This document shows positions 27,287 through 37,467 of a stretch of 64,000 nucleotides of DNA, piece after piece; the first letter of the stretch is position 1; every line of letters begins with the position of its first letter. This stretch comes from Vibrio azureus (GTDB lineage: Bacteria > Pseudomonadota > Gammaproteobacteria > Enterobacterales > Vibrionaceae). Both the position numbers and the translations under genes were made by a program. Below the pieces are notes generated by a model, which was given only the letters and a program-made list of their open reading frames with translations, had not been told where the DNA came from and searched no databases. Where the stretch lies: assembly GCF_002849855.1 (NCBI RefSeq), contig NZ_CP018617.1, positions 434,001 to 498,000 of the forward strand, read 5' to 3'.

Positions 27287-29647
27287 TTAGTTTGCTGATT
27301 CTTGACGCTTAGCGTGTTGACTATTTAGTGTTTGCCTGTTTGCGGAATGCCACCAAATAGCTAATTGATTTTTATCCATCGGCTTACCAAATAGGTATCC
27401 CTGCATAAAATCACATTGATAAGATGAGACCCACTGATGCATGACATCGTGTTCAATGCCTTCAGCCGTGACTTTTTTATTTTGTGCATGACACAAGTCG
27501 ATAATAGGTTTGATAACGTGGCTGTTATTGGTCCTCATAAGCGTTAATAAAAACTCTCGATCAAACTTGATTTTCTGTACTGGGTATTGAACCAATTGAG
27601 TTAAGGTTGTGTATCCAGAGCCAAAGTCATCAATTGCTAACTGATAGCCTAGACGAGAAAGTTTATCCAATAAGCATGTTCCTTTGTTGTCCGTGACGTA
27701 GGTTTCGGTAATTTCAATCTCAATATATTGAGTTGGAACATCATGCTCTATCGTTTTAGCATGAATAAAATCAGACATTGTCGAGGAATTAAGCTCAGCA
27801 GATGATAGGTTGATGGAAAGGGTAATATCTTTCTTAAAAATTGCTTTAAGAGAGTGGTAATCGGCTAAAGCATTCGCAAATACCCATCGATCTATTTTCT
27901 CAAACAAGCCACTTTGCTCTGCTATCGGGATAAATTCTTTTGGTGAGATCACACCAATTTCATCGGCTTCCCAACGTAATAGGACTTCGAGTCCTTCGAT
28001 CTCTTTCGTTTTTGCATCCAAATAGGGTTGGAATACAAGAAAGAACCCTTTTTCTACGCTTGGTTGCCTCAAAGCGTGTTCGATATATGCCCTTCTTTGT
28101 GCTTGAATATCAAGCAGCGCAGAATAAAACTGGTATTGGTTTTTTCCTGCTCGCTTCGCTTGATACATTGCCGTATCCGCACAAGATATGAGCTTCTCAA
28201 TTGTTTCTCCATCATGGGGGTACCGAGCGATTCCTACGCTTGCAGTGACAGAGAGAGAGGAAAACGATGGATGAGCTCTAAACTCCAGCAATTGTTGAGC
28301 AAAGCTCTCTAGGTGTGATGTTGTTGTTAATGTTGAACTGCATAATATTGCGAATTCATCGCCAGATAGTCGTGCACTAAAGCAAGCTGAGTTGTGTATT
28401 TGTGTAAAAACTTTACAAATACTTTGGAGATGAGAAGCAAAGCTTTTGAGAACTTTATCACCTGAAGTGTGCCCAAATTTGTCGTTGATACACTTGAAAT
28501 TATCCAAGTCTACGTAGATTAGCCATACATTTTCGGGAGGCGATATCAGTACTCTAGACGCTTGTTCATTAAACTTATGTCGGTTAGCGAGTTGGGTGAG
28601 GTGGTCGGTTTCGGCAAGGTGTTTGGTTTGATGATAAACCTGATTCAGTTCGTCATATATATTGAAGAAGCGCGAGGACAGCCTACTAATTTCATCATTT
28701 TCTAACAATTTATCGATATTTTTGCGCTTTTTCGATTCAATTTCCTGTAATTGATTATCTAAGTTAGAAACAGGGCTGAGTATATAACGATAGAGGACGA
28801 GTACGATAAGCCCGATAGTGATAATAGAAGCGGCACCAAAACACCATGCGAGTTCTAACCAGACTTTATCTACTTTTTCCCACATTAAATACTCAGCGGG
28901 AGATAGGAGTGCATAAAGATTAGGCATGAGCTCAATTGTTTGAGAAAGAGGCAAATCTAAAAAGATCGGCTTATCTGAAAACGTAATCACGCTATGAGTA
29001 TCAAATTCAACAATATGTTTGATGGTATTAAACTCATCTAATGATGCCGAAACAATGATGTAAAAGATGTTTTCAGGCTCGTAATGTTGTGCAATCTTTC
29101 CCGTATTTTTATCAAAGATTTGATACTTAAGTAAGATAGATTGGCCACTAGAGTTATAGATGAACCCCGTATGCTCAGAAACGTGTCCTAAAGCATGATT
29201 TTGTTGAATGTAGTTCAAGATCTTCGGGTCAAGGTTACCACTTGGTTCAAAATACTTATTGTCAGTGTAGTAAATAAGATCTTGTTTTCCATCTAAAATC
29301 GCCATGTTGGCCTCACCATTGTACCCGTAGCTTAGTACACTTGCAGATTCCCCGAGTCGTTGCCAAAGGCCTTGTTTATACTGATCATCGTTATGGTTGA
29401 TTTTATCTTGGTAAAAAAAGTAATCCTGAAAGGCATTACTTTTATGGAGAGTGTAGGCATAGGTATTGAGAAATGCATGGGCTTGATGAAATTGCCCAGC
29501 AAGCTTCTCTATTTGGAGTTGTATATAGCTATCTTCCCTTTTTATTAGTGCGACTTTTTGGATACTGTAAATAATGTAACTGGAGACTAAAGCACTAATC
29601 AAAACCACAGGAGCGACAAGCAAAATAACTCGATTGCTTAATTTCAT
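27287..29647 (-). CDS. Membrane GGDEF-EAL cyclic-di-GMP protein
   Basis: A 786-residue membrane sensor. A first helix (residues ~8-28) and a second (~268-288) enclose a periplasmic sensor of about 240 residues with no family I recognise. A HAMP-like linker leads to a GGDEF domain with the motif SGDEF at 428-432, then an EAL domain with EVL at 554-556, catalytic SINLSS, EITET, DDFGSG (673-678), KFDREF and AEGIE. The EAL catalytic residues are kept, so phosphodiesterase activity is likely; SGDEF is a variant that can be active or not. Probably sets cyclic-di-GMP in answer to a periplasmic signal. The ligand is unknown. Confidence 0.9.
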   Translation of the reverse strand: MKLSNRVILLVAPVVLISALVSSYIIYSIQKVALIKREDSYIQLQIEKLAGQFHQAHAFLNTYAYTLHKSNAFQDYFFYQDKINHNDDQYKQGLWQRLGESASVLSYGYNGEANMAILDGKQDLIYYTDNKYFEPSGNLDPKILNYIQQNHALGHVSEHTGFIYNSSGQSILLKYQIFDKNTGKIAQHYEPENIFYIIVSASLDEFNTIKHIVEFDTHSVITFSDKPIFLDLPLSQTIELMPNLYALLSPAEYLMWEKVDKVWLELAWCFGAASIITIGLIVLVLYRYILSPVSNLDNQLQEIESKKRKNIDKLLENDEISRLSSRFFNIYDELNQVYHQTKHLAETDHLTQLANRHKFNEQASRVLISPPENVWLIYVDLDNFKCINDKFGHTSGDKVLKSFASHLQSICKVFTQIHNSACFSARLSGDEFAILCSSTLTTTSHLESFAQQLLEFRAHPSFSSLSVTASVGIARYPHDGETIEKLISCADTAMYQAKRAGKNQYQFYSALLDIQAQRRAYIEHALRQPSVEKGFFLVFQPYLDAKTKEIEGLEVLLRWEADEIGVISPKEFIPIAEQSGLFEKIDRWVFANALADYHSLKAIFKKDITLSINLSSAELNSSTMSDFIHAKTIEHDVPTQYIEIEITETYVTDNKGTCLLDKLSRLGYQLAIDDFGSGYTTLTQLVQYPVQKIKFDREFLLTLMRTNNSHVIKPIIDLCHAQNKKVTAEGIEHDVMHQWVSSYQCDFMQGYLFGKPMDKNQLAIWWHSANRQTLNSQHAKRQESAN

Positions 29648-29971
29648 GTGTTTTTCCGCTGACGTATTTATACATATTGCTGCTCTATGCCCAAAACATT
29701 TCCAAGCCGAACCTTCTTTGAGGCTTTGTTAGCTAGACGATAAATGCATTACTTGGTTATAAAGTGAACAAAAATTGAGGTTTTTATATTTTTATCTGGA
29801 AATTGTAAAGGGGTGTTTTTATGAAGTCAGTTGTACTTCTTAGATTTGTGATATTGTTGCCCTTTTTGATAAATATCAGGGGTATTCATCTCATAAATAA
29901 TAAATACTATTGATAGTGCAATGTATTTATGGGTACAGTAAGGAGGAACTGGTTGTGAGATGGTAGCAAAG
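29648..29971. other. Gene-free gap between GGDEF-EAL gene and cueR
   Basis: AT-rich, 324 bases. It holds the promoter side of the GGDEF-EAL gene; no repeat of the main family and no RNA signal seen. Confidence 0.4.
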
Positions 29972-30367
29972 TTATTGATTATATTTGATTAATTCATCAA
30001 TTATTGGGCAGTTTTGTTGATCATCACCAGGGCAAGATGAGATCCATTGTTGTAGTTGTGCTTTGATTTCGACTAAGTGTTCTATTCGAGCCTCGACTTC
30101 TTGCAGTTTCTTGTTAGTGCGTGTTTTTACTTCACTGCTCGTTCTGATCGGGCTATGCGCCAGCTCAACTAAATCTTTGCATTCTAGTAGAGAAAATCCC
30201 GCTTTCCGCGCTCTAGAAATAAGGTTAAGTTCCTTGAGCTGTTTATGAGTGTATTGACGGTAACCAGATGCGCTACGAGCTGGTGGTGAGATAATGCCTT
30301 TTTCTTCGTACAATCGGATTGATTTTGTCGATAAGCCAGTCCTCTTTGCTACCACACTAATATTCAT
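29972..30367 (-). CDS. cueR: Copper-responsive MerR-family regulator CueR
   Basis: A 131-residue MerR-family activator. The N-terminal winged helix (MNISVVAKRTGLSTKSIRLY) is followed by a dimerisation helix and a C-terminal metal loop with two cysteines at 112 and 120 in CPGDDQQNCP, the spacing of the Cu(I)-binding cysteines in E. coli CueR. It normally activates copA and related copper-export genes; none is adjacent here. Start is the ATG at 30367 after AAGGA, not the longer frame to 30478. Confidence 0.9.
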   Translation of the reverse strand: MNISVVAKRTGLSTKSIRLYEEKGIISPPARSASGYRQYTHKQLKELNLISRARKAGFSLLECKDLVELAHSPIRTSSEVKTRTNKKLQEVEARIEHLVEIKAQLQQWISSCPGDDQQNCPIIDELIKYNQ

Positions 30368-30518
30368 CACGTCCTTCCCCTTGCAGAGCCTGCTCAGTAG
30401 CGATTGTCTTGGCAGCATAATTACTGAAGGGATGTCGAGATAACCACATTTGACGTTTGATTTAAAGGTTTGCGTCACCGTGTTTATCTCGCTTCAACAA
30501 TAAGAGGCTCAATCCGCT

Positions 30519-30755
30519 CTAATTATTGGATTTTACTTCTTGGCGCATTCTAGCAAGAAAGTATACGTTAACACAGGCAATAAATCCGTTGGTAATGACC
30601 ACTGGCCAAGAGTCAATCATTAAGCCATAAGCGGTAAAAAGTGCACACCCAATAAAGTTAAGGATGCGAAGCTTGATGATGTCCTTCATGGTTAATGAAA
30701 TAGCCACCATGATTGATGCGGCATAGCCTAAAATTTCAACGGCATTAATTTCCAT
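30519..30755 (-). CDS. Three-helix small membrane protein (SemiSWEET/YgjV-like)
   Basis: A 78-residue protein with three hydrophobic segments. The last part, AYGLMIDSWPVVITNGF, resembles the YGxxxxSWPxxxxN pattern of SemiSWEET sugar transporters, and YgjV-type proteins are a second possibility. If the former, it would work as a dimer for sugar passage; that is inference. It has no tight operon partner. Confidence 0.6.
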   Translation of the reverse strand: MEINAVEILGYAASIMVAISLTMKDIIKLRILNFIGCALFTAYGLMIDSWPVVITNGFIACVNVYFLARMRQEVKSNN

Positions 30756-31013
30756 TAGTGTACTCTCTTAAATCTGCTGGTTATCATTGCCATTCTTCTC
30801 ACCTTGAGAACAGAGGTAGCAGCCTTGCCGGAATGGTTTAAACATAACTATAACAATGGAAGAAATCTGATGGAAGAGTCAAGAAAAGGTTAAGAGAAGG
30901 TTAGCGATTACGCAAACGTTTAAAGAAGAAAAAATTTCATACACAAATAAATCAAATATGCAACATGACTCTATCTATTTAGACGCGAATAAGAACTCAG
31001 GTTGTCTTGTTGA

Positions 31014-31044
31014 ACACTGCATCTTGGGGTTGCTTGGGCATAGT
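31014..31044. repeat. Degenerate Vibrio palindrome
   Basis: CACTGCATCTTGGGGTTGCT then TGGGCATAG, a worn copy right after the end of the 53-residue gene. Confidence 0.4.
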
Positions 31045-31046
31045 GC

Positions 31047-31208
31047 CTAAGAAAAAAGCTCTGCTAATACGTCTCGCTCTTCACTTGTTAGTAAAGGGCC
31101 TTCTTGGCTATTCAAAGTGCGGTTAATTTCATTTTGTAAAGACTTTAGCTGGCTTATTGTTAGGCCTTGGATCATGTCTCGCAAATCGTTAAATTGTTGT
31201 GTTTTCAT
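31047..31208 (-). CDS. Conserved-looking 53-residue helical protein
   Basis: A 53-residue frame starting MKTQQFNDLRDMIQGLTISQ and ending RDVLAELFS, preceded by the very strong ribosome site GGGGAGG. It is predicted to be fully helical and amphipathic, with no membrane segment. Many vibrios carry small proteins of this look; I cannot assign a function. The strong ribosome site makes it a real gene in my view. Confidence 0.7.
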   Translation of the reverse strand: MKTQQFNDLRDMIQGLTISQLKSLQNEINRTLNSQEGPLLTSEERDVLAELFS

Positions 31209-31403
31209 TTAGGCCTCCCCGTATGCTCAGTATTTGCCTATGCGTATGTTGCTTAGTAGAAAGGTGAATCTTTCGTACTTTATGGGCACATAATAAAGAT
31301 AAAACACTAGTTTTAGGTTAAGCGTACGTTATTTCAATGTCAGATTACGATGGGGTGCTCTGACCTTCTCTTTGGAGGCTCTATCACTAAGATTATTAGG
31401 GTT

Positions 31404-33602
31404 TCACAGTTTGCCTTGGTGAGTAAACTTTTGAGCCAAGTCTTGAAGTTCAGGGAGCATGTGGTAGATCAAATGCAACTGCTGTAAAACCATTCTTGCG
31501 GAGTGTTCATCATCCTCTCGCCATTCATTGAGACGTTGCTCTAAATGGTAATTGTTTAGCGTGATAGGCTCTAATGACTTATTTGGGTGCAGTAATTGTT
31601 GCTCTAACTGTTCCAAATGTTGATGAATAGACCCGTAAGCGTCTGAAATTAGACGATGGATAGATTCATCATTTATTCTGGTTCGGTGGGCTCCTAGCGC
31701 GGAAACATAATTCAGCATGGCGTGACTGAGTGTCAGAAAGCGGAAACTTTCGTCGACGGCCGTTCGGTATTTATCGGGCTCGGAAAGCATGGTGTGAACC
31801 GCTGCCGATAAATTCGCATCGGTGTTATGCGCATGCCGCCTAGCAATTCGATAGCTCAAGCTGTCTTTTTTACCGATGCGATACTGAGCGATGATTTGAC
31901 CTAGGTAAGATTTATTTGCTTCGATTGCGGCAGCCATAACTTTAGGCAGTCGTCGTGACTGCCAATCAGGTAGAATCGTCATGACCGCGATGACCGCTAA
32001 AATACAGCCGATTAATGTGTCGGCTAAACGAGGTAAAACGACCGCATACCCTTCGCCAAGTTGGTTAAACAAAAATAACACGAGTAAGGTAATAAACCCT
32101 GTCGCGTAGCTGTAGTTATTGATTCGAAAAGCAAAAAATAGCACGCCAGAAATAACGATGAAAACCAATTGACTTTCTTGCGAAGGAAAAAAGGTCAACA
32201 ATGGCACACCAATAAGCAGCCCTGCAAATGTGCCGATAACTCGCGCTGTCAGCTTTTGGCGAGTGGCGCTGTAGTTAGGTTGGCAAACAAACAATGTGGT
32301 GAGTAGAATCCAGTAGCCATGGTCGATGTTAAAGCCTTTGATGATGGCATAACCTGTAGTGAGTGCTAAAGACATACGTAAAGCATGGCGAAATAACAAG
32401 GAGTCACGAGTAAAGTTCGTCGTTATCCGTTGCCACATTACTTTAAGAGTACGAGGATCAGAATCATCCAACGTGCCTTCTTCCAGTCGCTCTGCATCAG
32501 GGTTACTGATATTACTTAACTGCTTTTCTACGGTTGCTAAGTTATTAAATAAATAGCTCAACTGAAACAGAAGACGATTCCATCGAGGGTGTTGTTGCTG
32601 TTCAAGGTAGCTTAAAGCGTTCTGGAGTTCATTGAGAGCAAGTATCGACTGTTCGGTATGAATGTACTCGTTACCTAAGCGAATGGCTTGAGCAATTTCA
32701 CGGCAAGCTTGAGCTTGTGATTGCAATAAATACTTAAAGCGAAAAAGAATATCGGAACGCTCAAACTCTTTCGCAAGGTCTTGGTAGCGATAGTGGCTAG
32801 AGCTGACTCGTTCGTGGATGTCTTGAGCGATAAAGTAAAGGTTGAGATATCGGTCGCTGGGGCCGTTGATATGACCACGTTTGGAACGATTCAGCAAGGT
32901 GACTTTACATGCATTCAGTGCATGCACCGTCATTGCGTTGAAATTGGCGACTTCAAGCCGCATGCCTTGTGGGCTTAAATTGGCTCCCGGGTGAAAAAAC
33001 TGAGCTTTGGCATCAAGATAATGGGCTGTTTGTTGAAAAACGGTCGCTAAACTCTGTTGCACAGGCTGTAATGGCCAAAATATTTGCCAAATCATTGACA
33101 TCAGATAGTACCAAGCGGCACCGCTGAGCAATAGCAAAGGTTGAAGCCACACCGTTGTCCATTGCTGAGCACCAAGCATAGTGTAAATAGCAATGAGTAA
33201 AGACCCAAAAGCAATACTGGCATATTTAGGGCCAATGGCTCCCAGCATGATAAACCCAAAGGTAGAAACAAAGAGGCCAAAGCCAAAAAACCATGGGCTA
33301 TCAAAAAGCAGTTCAATCGAAAAAGCTGCAATGGCAAAACATAGGAAAGTTAATAACAGTGCTTTCAGTCTTCCTGTGAAGCTATCGTCACTTTCGGCGA
33401 TCGCAGCGGCAATGACGCCTAGAATTAAAGGAGTAATAAAAGCATGTTGACCTAAATACCAAGCAGGAACAACGACGCCCAGTAGAGTCAATAGAATCAG
33501 AACACTATAGTTGATGGTTTGGTTAGACCAATAGAGGCGAAAGGTTAAAGCAGATAGCACCGTGAGTCTTCTATCATTATGGGGAAGAAATAATTTTAAC
33601 AA
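31404..33602 (-). CDS. YccS/YhfK-family inner-membrane protein
   Basis: A 732-residue protein with two clusters of about five to six membrane helices (residues ~25-180 and ~405-530) separated by soluble helical domains, the layout of the YccS/YhfK family, relatives of the FUSC/AaeB efflux proteins. The second cluster has HGYWILLTTLFVCQPNYSAT, a family hallmark, followed by RVIGTFAGLLIGVPLL. Function is not established; aromatic-acid efflux is known only for AaeB relatives. The start is a TTG at 33602; a GTG 14 codons later is an alternative. Confidence 0.85.
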   Translation of the reverse strand: MLKLFLPHNDRRLTVLSALTFRLYWSNQTINYSVLILLTLLGVVVPAWYLGQHAFITPLILGVIAAAIAESDDSFTGRLKALLLTFLCFAIAAFSIELLFDSPWFFGFGLFVSTFGFIMLGAIGPKYASIAFGSLLIAIYTMLGAQQWTTVWLQPLLLLSGAAWYYLMSMIWQIFWPLQPVQQSLATVFQQTAHYLDAKAQFFHPGANLSPQGMRLEVANFNAMTVHALNACKVTLLNRSKRGHINGPSDRYLNLYFIAQDIHERVSSSHYRYQDLAKEFERSDILFRFKYLLQSQAQACREIAQAIRLGNEYIHTEQSILALNELQNALSYLEQQQHPRWNRLLFQLSYLFNNLATVEKQLSNISNPDAERLEEGTLDDSDPRTLKVMWQRITTNFTRDSLLFRHALRMSLALTTGYAIIKGFNIDHGYWILLTTLFVCQPNYSATRQKLTARVIGTFAGLLIGVPLLTFFPSQESQLVFIVISGVLFFAFRINNYSYATGFITLLVLFLFNQLGEGYAVVLPRLADTLIGCILAVIAVMTILPDWQSRRLPKVMAAAIEANKSYLGQIIAQYRIGKKDSLSYRIARRHAHNTDANLSAAVHTMLSEPDKYRTAVDESFRFLTLSHAMLNYVSALGAHRTRINDESIHRLISDAYGSIHQHLEQLEQQLLHPNKSLEPITLNNYHLEQRLNEWREDDEHSARMVLQQLHLIYHMLPELQDLAQKFTHQGKL

Positions 33603-33764
33603 ATTTCTATTCTGTTCCCAAGTGAGTACCTAAAAAACCAATGAGGCAAACTGAGGTGTATAAGAAATCATCACACATGATAGAGAGGCTAAACATCTTC
33701 TACAATTTGACCGTCTAAAATGATATAAAACAAAGACAACTGAATAACAAGGCACCACTTTCAT

Positions 33765-35834
33765 ATGCAACTCTCTGCCTCTGCTAAAGCACGATTTTTC
33801 ATTCAAAATGAGTATTATCAAGTTAAAGTTAATGATAACAGTGTTTTATTAAGCTCTACGGGTAGTGATGAACATATCCCCTTTACGGTTTGGAATGGTA
33901 AAGTTATCGTCAAACGCGGTTTACTCTGGAGTTCATTGCAGTTCTTTGCGCATCCACAGCAAGGAAAGCAGCAAAGTTGGCTGGTGCAAGGCTTGCCATG
34001 GCAGCAATGTCGAGAATTTGCGGCTCAAGCAGTAAAACACTATCAGGATTGGCATAATCTCCAGTGCCGTAAGCTGCTGGAGTACTTACCTCGTTGGGAA
34101 AAGAGCTTATCGGAACTCAAGCACTTGCCTTTGTATTTATCCGCTTCGAAAGTGGATGCTTGGAGCGAACAAACGAAAGCTGACTTTGTTGAGATACAAA
34201 CCAGTTTGCTGGAAGCAAAAATGCATATGCCAAATCGTATCGAAGACATTGACACTTGGTTAACGCATCCCGAGCAAGCCCTCACGGATCGCAACCTTAT
34301 TTGGTTAGAAAACGAACGTGAAAAGTGGGCACCGTTATTTAGTAACATCGAATCCTCTCCGCTCAACCTTTCTCAACAGCAAGCGGTGCTGCTTAATGAG
34401 GATCATAATTTAATACTTGCAGGAGCGGGTTCAGGCAAGACCAGTGTGTTAACCGCTCGGGTGGCTTATTTACTTCAAAGCGAGCAGGCAAAGGCAGAAG
34501 AGTTATTGTTGCTTGCTTTTGGGCGTGATGCTGCAAATGAAATGCAGACCCGTTTGGTAGAAAAAGTAGGGCCGATTGCCGAAAAGTCATGCGTGAGTAC
34601 ATTTCATCAACTAGGGCTAAGAATTCTCAAACAAGTTGAATCTGAAACCGTTGAGATTAGCCCACTTGCCATTGATGATAATCAACGTACCGCTTGGTGT
34701 ATTGACTGGCTGAAAAAACATTGGATGACACCAACTAATTTTAAACGTTGGCAAAAACACTTAGACAAATGGCCCATCGCATATTTGAAAGGGGATGATG
34801 AGCTAGGAAGCCACTCCGAAAACCCCAAATTGATTGCTTGGTTGGATAGCCAAGTTGCTCAGTTAGCCGCAAGTGGATTGAGCAAAAAGGAAGTACAGCA
34901 AAAATTACTTAATCATCAGGACAATGCACGACTCAATAGTGAATTGGCTTTGTGCTGGCCTTGTTTCAGCGCTTGGCAGAAAATGTTAAAGGAAACCAAG
35001 CACATTGATTTTCCGACTATGATCAGTCGTGCTACGGATTATGTTGTAAAAGGGAAATTTGTTTCACCTTGGCGCTTTATCATGGTGGATGAATATCAGG
35101 ATATTTCTCCTGATCGACTCGCGCTAATAGAAGCTTTATGTGCTTCAACAGCGAAACAAGCAGGAGCAACCTTATTTGCCGTAGGAGATGATTGGCAAGC
35201 GATTTATCAGTTTGCTGGGGCTGAGGTTGATCTCACTACAGGTTTTCAAGCTCGTTTTAAACATTCCACGGTCCATCAGCTTGATACAACTTATCGATTC
35301 AATGATCAAATTGGTGCGGTTGCTAATATCTTTGTGCAAGAAAACCCACGACAGATCCCTAAAACGTTGAACAGTCATAAAAAGCGCAAACAAAAAAGTG
35401 TCCATATTTCACCGACTAATCAAGTTGAAAAAATCCTAGACCAACTTAATCATCAAGCTAAAAAAACACGCAGCGTTCTGCTACTTGGGCGTAATCACTA
35501 CCATAAACCGGATTTGTATTCAGAATGGTTAAGTCAATTCCCTAAATTAGACATCCAATTTATGACTTGTCATGCGAGTAAAGGTAAAGAAGCAGACTTT
35601 GTGATCATTTTATCGGTCAATGAAGGTCAGTTTCCAGCCAAGAAAAAGCAGCAACACATCGATGGCGCTTTGACAGGCACCAAGGATCATTATCCTTATG
35701 CGGAAGAACGTCGTTTGTTTTATGTTGCGCTGACTCGCGCCAAAGAGCGTGTTTGGGTGACACACACGGGCTCTGGCTCCAGTTTTGTACATGAACTTAG
35801 TAACGGCGATTATCCAGTCGTTATTTCTAAGTGA
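33765..35834 (+). CDS. helD: DNA helicase IV
   Basis: HelD is a UvrD-like superfamily 1 helicase that unwinds DNA 3' to 5'. The 689-residue product has the N-terminal extension typical of helicase IV, Walker A in LAGAGSGKTS (219-226), Walker B VDEYQDIS, and later motifs GDDWQAIYQFAGA, TYRFN and VALTRAKERVWVTH. Length matches E. coli HelD (684). It ends 42 bases before the convergent mgsA. Confidence 0.94.
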   Translation: MQLSASAKARFFIQNEYYQVKVNDNSVLLSSTGSDEHIPFTVWNGKVIVKRGLLWSSLQFFAHPQQGKQQSWLVQGLPWQQCREFAAQAVKHYQDWHNLQCRKLLEYLPRWEKSLSELKHLPLYLSASKVDAWSEQTKADFVEIQTSLLEAKMHMPNRIEDIDTWLTHPEQALTDRNLIWLENEREKWAPLFSNIESSPLNLSQQQAVLLNEDHNLILAGAGSGKTSVLTARVAYLLQSEQAKAEELLLLAFGRDAANEMQTRLVEKVGPIAEKSCVSTFHQLGLRILKQVESETVEISPLAIDDNQRTAWCIDWLKKHWMTPTNFKRWQKHLDKWPIAYLKGDDELGSHSENPKLIAWLDSQVAQLAASGLSKKEVQQKLLNHQDNARLNSELALCWPCFSAWQKMLKETKHIDFPTMISRATDYVVKGKFVSPWRFIMVDEYQDISPDRLALIEALCASTAKQAGATLFAVGDDWQAIYQFAGAEVDLTTGFQARFKHSTVHQLDTTYRFNDQIGAVANIFVQENPRQIPKTLNSHKKRKQKSVHISPTNQVEKILDQLNHQAKKTRSVLLLGRNHYHKPDLYSEWLSQFPKLDIQFMTCHASKGKEADFVIILSVNEGQFPAKKKQQHIDGALTGTKDHYPYAEERRLFYVALTRAKERVWVTHTGSGSSFVHELSNGDYPVVISK

Positions 35835-35876
35835 TTTGGGCACCACAGTTCATTGGGCATCAATCTGTGGGAGATG

Positions 35877-36332
35877 TTAAATTCTCTCGGAGAGATAGGC
35901 TTGATAATCTGGAATTTCGATATCAACCTCTTGATCCAACAACGAAGATTCGAAGAGAAACTGTGCAGATGCTTGATTGGTTGCGACTGGGATATTCCAC
36001 ACGCTGGCGATGCGAAGTAAGGCTTTTACATCTGGATCATGTGGGACTGAGTTTAATGGATCCCAAAAGAACACCAAGATATCAATTTTCCCCTCTGAGA
36101 TAAGGGCACCAAGCTGCTGATCTCCTCCCATAGGGCCACTAATAAGGCTGTTGATATTCAATCCTACTTTCTGACTCAGAATGTGGCCAGTCGTTCCTGT
36201 TGCGTACAGCGTATGCTGCTCTAGCTTTGGTTTATTTTCTGTTACCCACTGAAGAAGAGCTGGCTTACAATGATCGTGAGCAACAAGAGCAATATGTTTA
36301 CTGGTAGACATGGTACGAGTTGTTTTATTCAT
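35877..36332 (-). CDS. mgsA: Methylglyoxal synthase
   Basis: MgsA converts dihydroxyacetone phosphate to methylglyoxal and phosphate, a bypass under sugar-phosphate stress. The 151-residue product has the catalytic segment [18 protein letters not shown] for phosphate binding and [17 protein letters not shown] with the active-site histidine. GGAAGGATCT precedes the ATG. It is downstream of torT on the same strand, 40 bases away. Confidence 0.96.
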   Translation of the reverse strand: MNKTTRTMSTSKHIALVAHDHCKPALLQWVTENKPKLEQHTLYATGTTGHILSQKVGLNINSLISGPMGGDQQLGALISEGKIDILVFFWDPLNSVPHDPDVKALLRIASVWNIPVATNQASAQFLFESSLLDQEVDIEIPDYQAYLSERI

Positions 36333-36372
36333 TAGATCCTTCCGTATTTAATGGTGTCACGATTTGATTTTG

Positions 36373-37380
36373 TTAAGGAACCACGGGTTTAACATTGAAG
36401 ACTGGTCGATATTCTGAAGGGGAAAGAGAGTCTTCAATGGTATGGCTCGACAGGCTATCAGAGGTCAGTGCTTGAATGGGTAGAGATATTTGTTGTTGGT
36501 ATTTCTCGCCTCGCAGATATTGCAGTGCTTGTTTTACCGAGAGTCGACCTTGTGTCACCATGTTATCTGTCGGAGCGAATTCTACTTTATGGCGTATTAA
36601 ACCACGATAAATTCCGTGACTAAGATAAACTGAAATCAAGCCAATTTCTTTTGCTTTTTGACTCGTACGCAGTTCACTTATGGCTGCTTCTATTGCAACA
36701 GCACTGCCAACAATGTAGTCAACTTTATCGGTGTCAATAATACGCTGGACTAGGTTACGTTGTAATTCTTTATCGTTATCTGCCCAATAGGTGTATTTGA
36801 CTTTGATGTCGGAATTTTTAATGGCTTCGGTAACCCCTTTAGTGACAGGTTTAGTCCCCCCTTTTGTCCGAGGGCCGAGTAATAAGGCAATATTTGTCTG
36901 GCCAGAGCCTTTGGGGTGTTTCTGTGTTAAGTATTTGCCGACCTCATACCCCATCCAATACCAATCAATACCTACTCCGCCTTTGAGATGTTCACTTTGA
37001 CTCGCGTCAAGATTCAATTGATTGACGATAGTAAAAACAGGAATGTCGCCGACCAAAGAACCAAGGTGTGTTTCATAAGCATTAGGGGAAACCGTGCCTA
37101 ATAAAATCGCATCAGCTCCCCATTGACGGCATAGAGTCAGTTGGTCTTCTTGCTTGGATATGTTGTTATATCCACCTGATTCCATGACACGCAGTTCAAT
37201 TCCGAGGTCTTCTGCTTCTGATACCATCCCGTAGTTAATCGAAAGCCAATAAGAATCTTTTAAATGAGGGTAGATCGCGCAAAGTTTCTCAGCAGCAGCC
37301 GAAGGTACTAAAGTAATAAATAACAAGCAAGAGACAAAATGTCTAAAAAATAGGCTGAAACGGTGATTGTTTGTATACAT
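36373..37380 (-). CDS. torT: TMAO-binding periplasmic sensor TorT
   Basis: A 335-residue periplasmic protein of the sugar-binding (type I) fold with a signal peptide (FVSCLLFITLVPSAAA). Typical segments are YPHLKDSYWLSINYGMVSEA, GADAILLGTVSPNAY and ALLLGPRTKGGTKPV. TorT binds trimethylamine N-oxide and docks on TorS, switching on anaerobic TMAO respiration. It diverges from torS by 87 bases, so both share a promoter region. torR and torCAD are not in the window. Confidence 0.93.
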   Translation of the reverse strand: MYTNNHRFSLFFRHFVSCLLFITLVPSAAAEKLCAIYPHLKDSYWLSINYGMVSEAEDLGIELRVMESGGYNNISKQEDQLTLCRQWGADAILLGTVSPNAYETHLGSLVGDIPVFTIVNQLNLDASQSEHLKGGVGIDWYWMGYEVGKYLTQKHPKGSGQTNIALLLGPRTKGGTKPVTKGVTEAIKNSDIKVKYTYWADNDKELQRNLVQRIIDTDKVDYIVGSAVAIEAAISELRTSQKAKEIGLISVYLSHGIYRGLIRHKVEFAPTDNMVTQGRLSVKQALQYLRGEKYQQQISLPIQALTSDSLSSHTIEDSLSPSEYRPVFNVKPVVP

Positions 37381-37467
37381 GGGACGGACTTTATAAAGAT
37401 ATAATGGTAAACATTATAAAATATAACGTAATATTGTGTTTAACACGAACATTCAGGTTAATTAAAT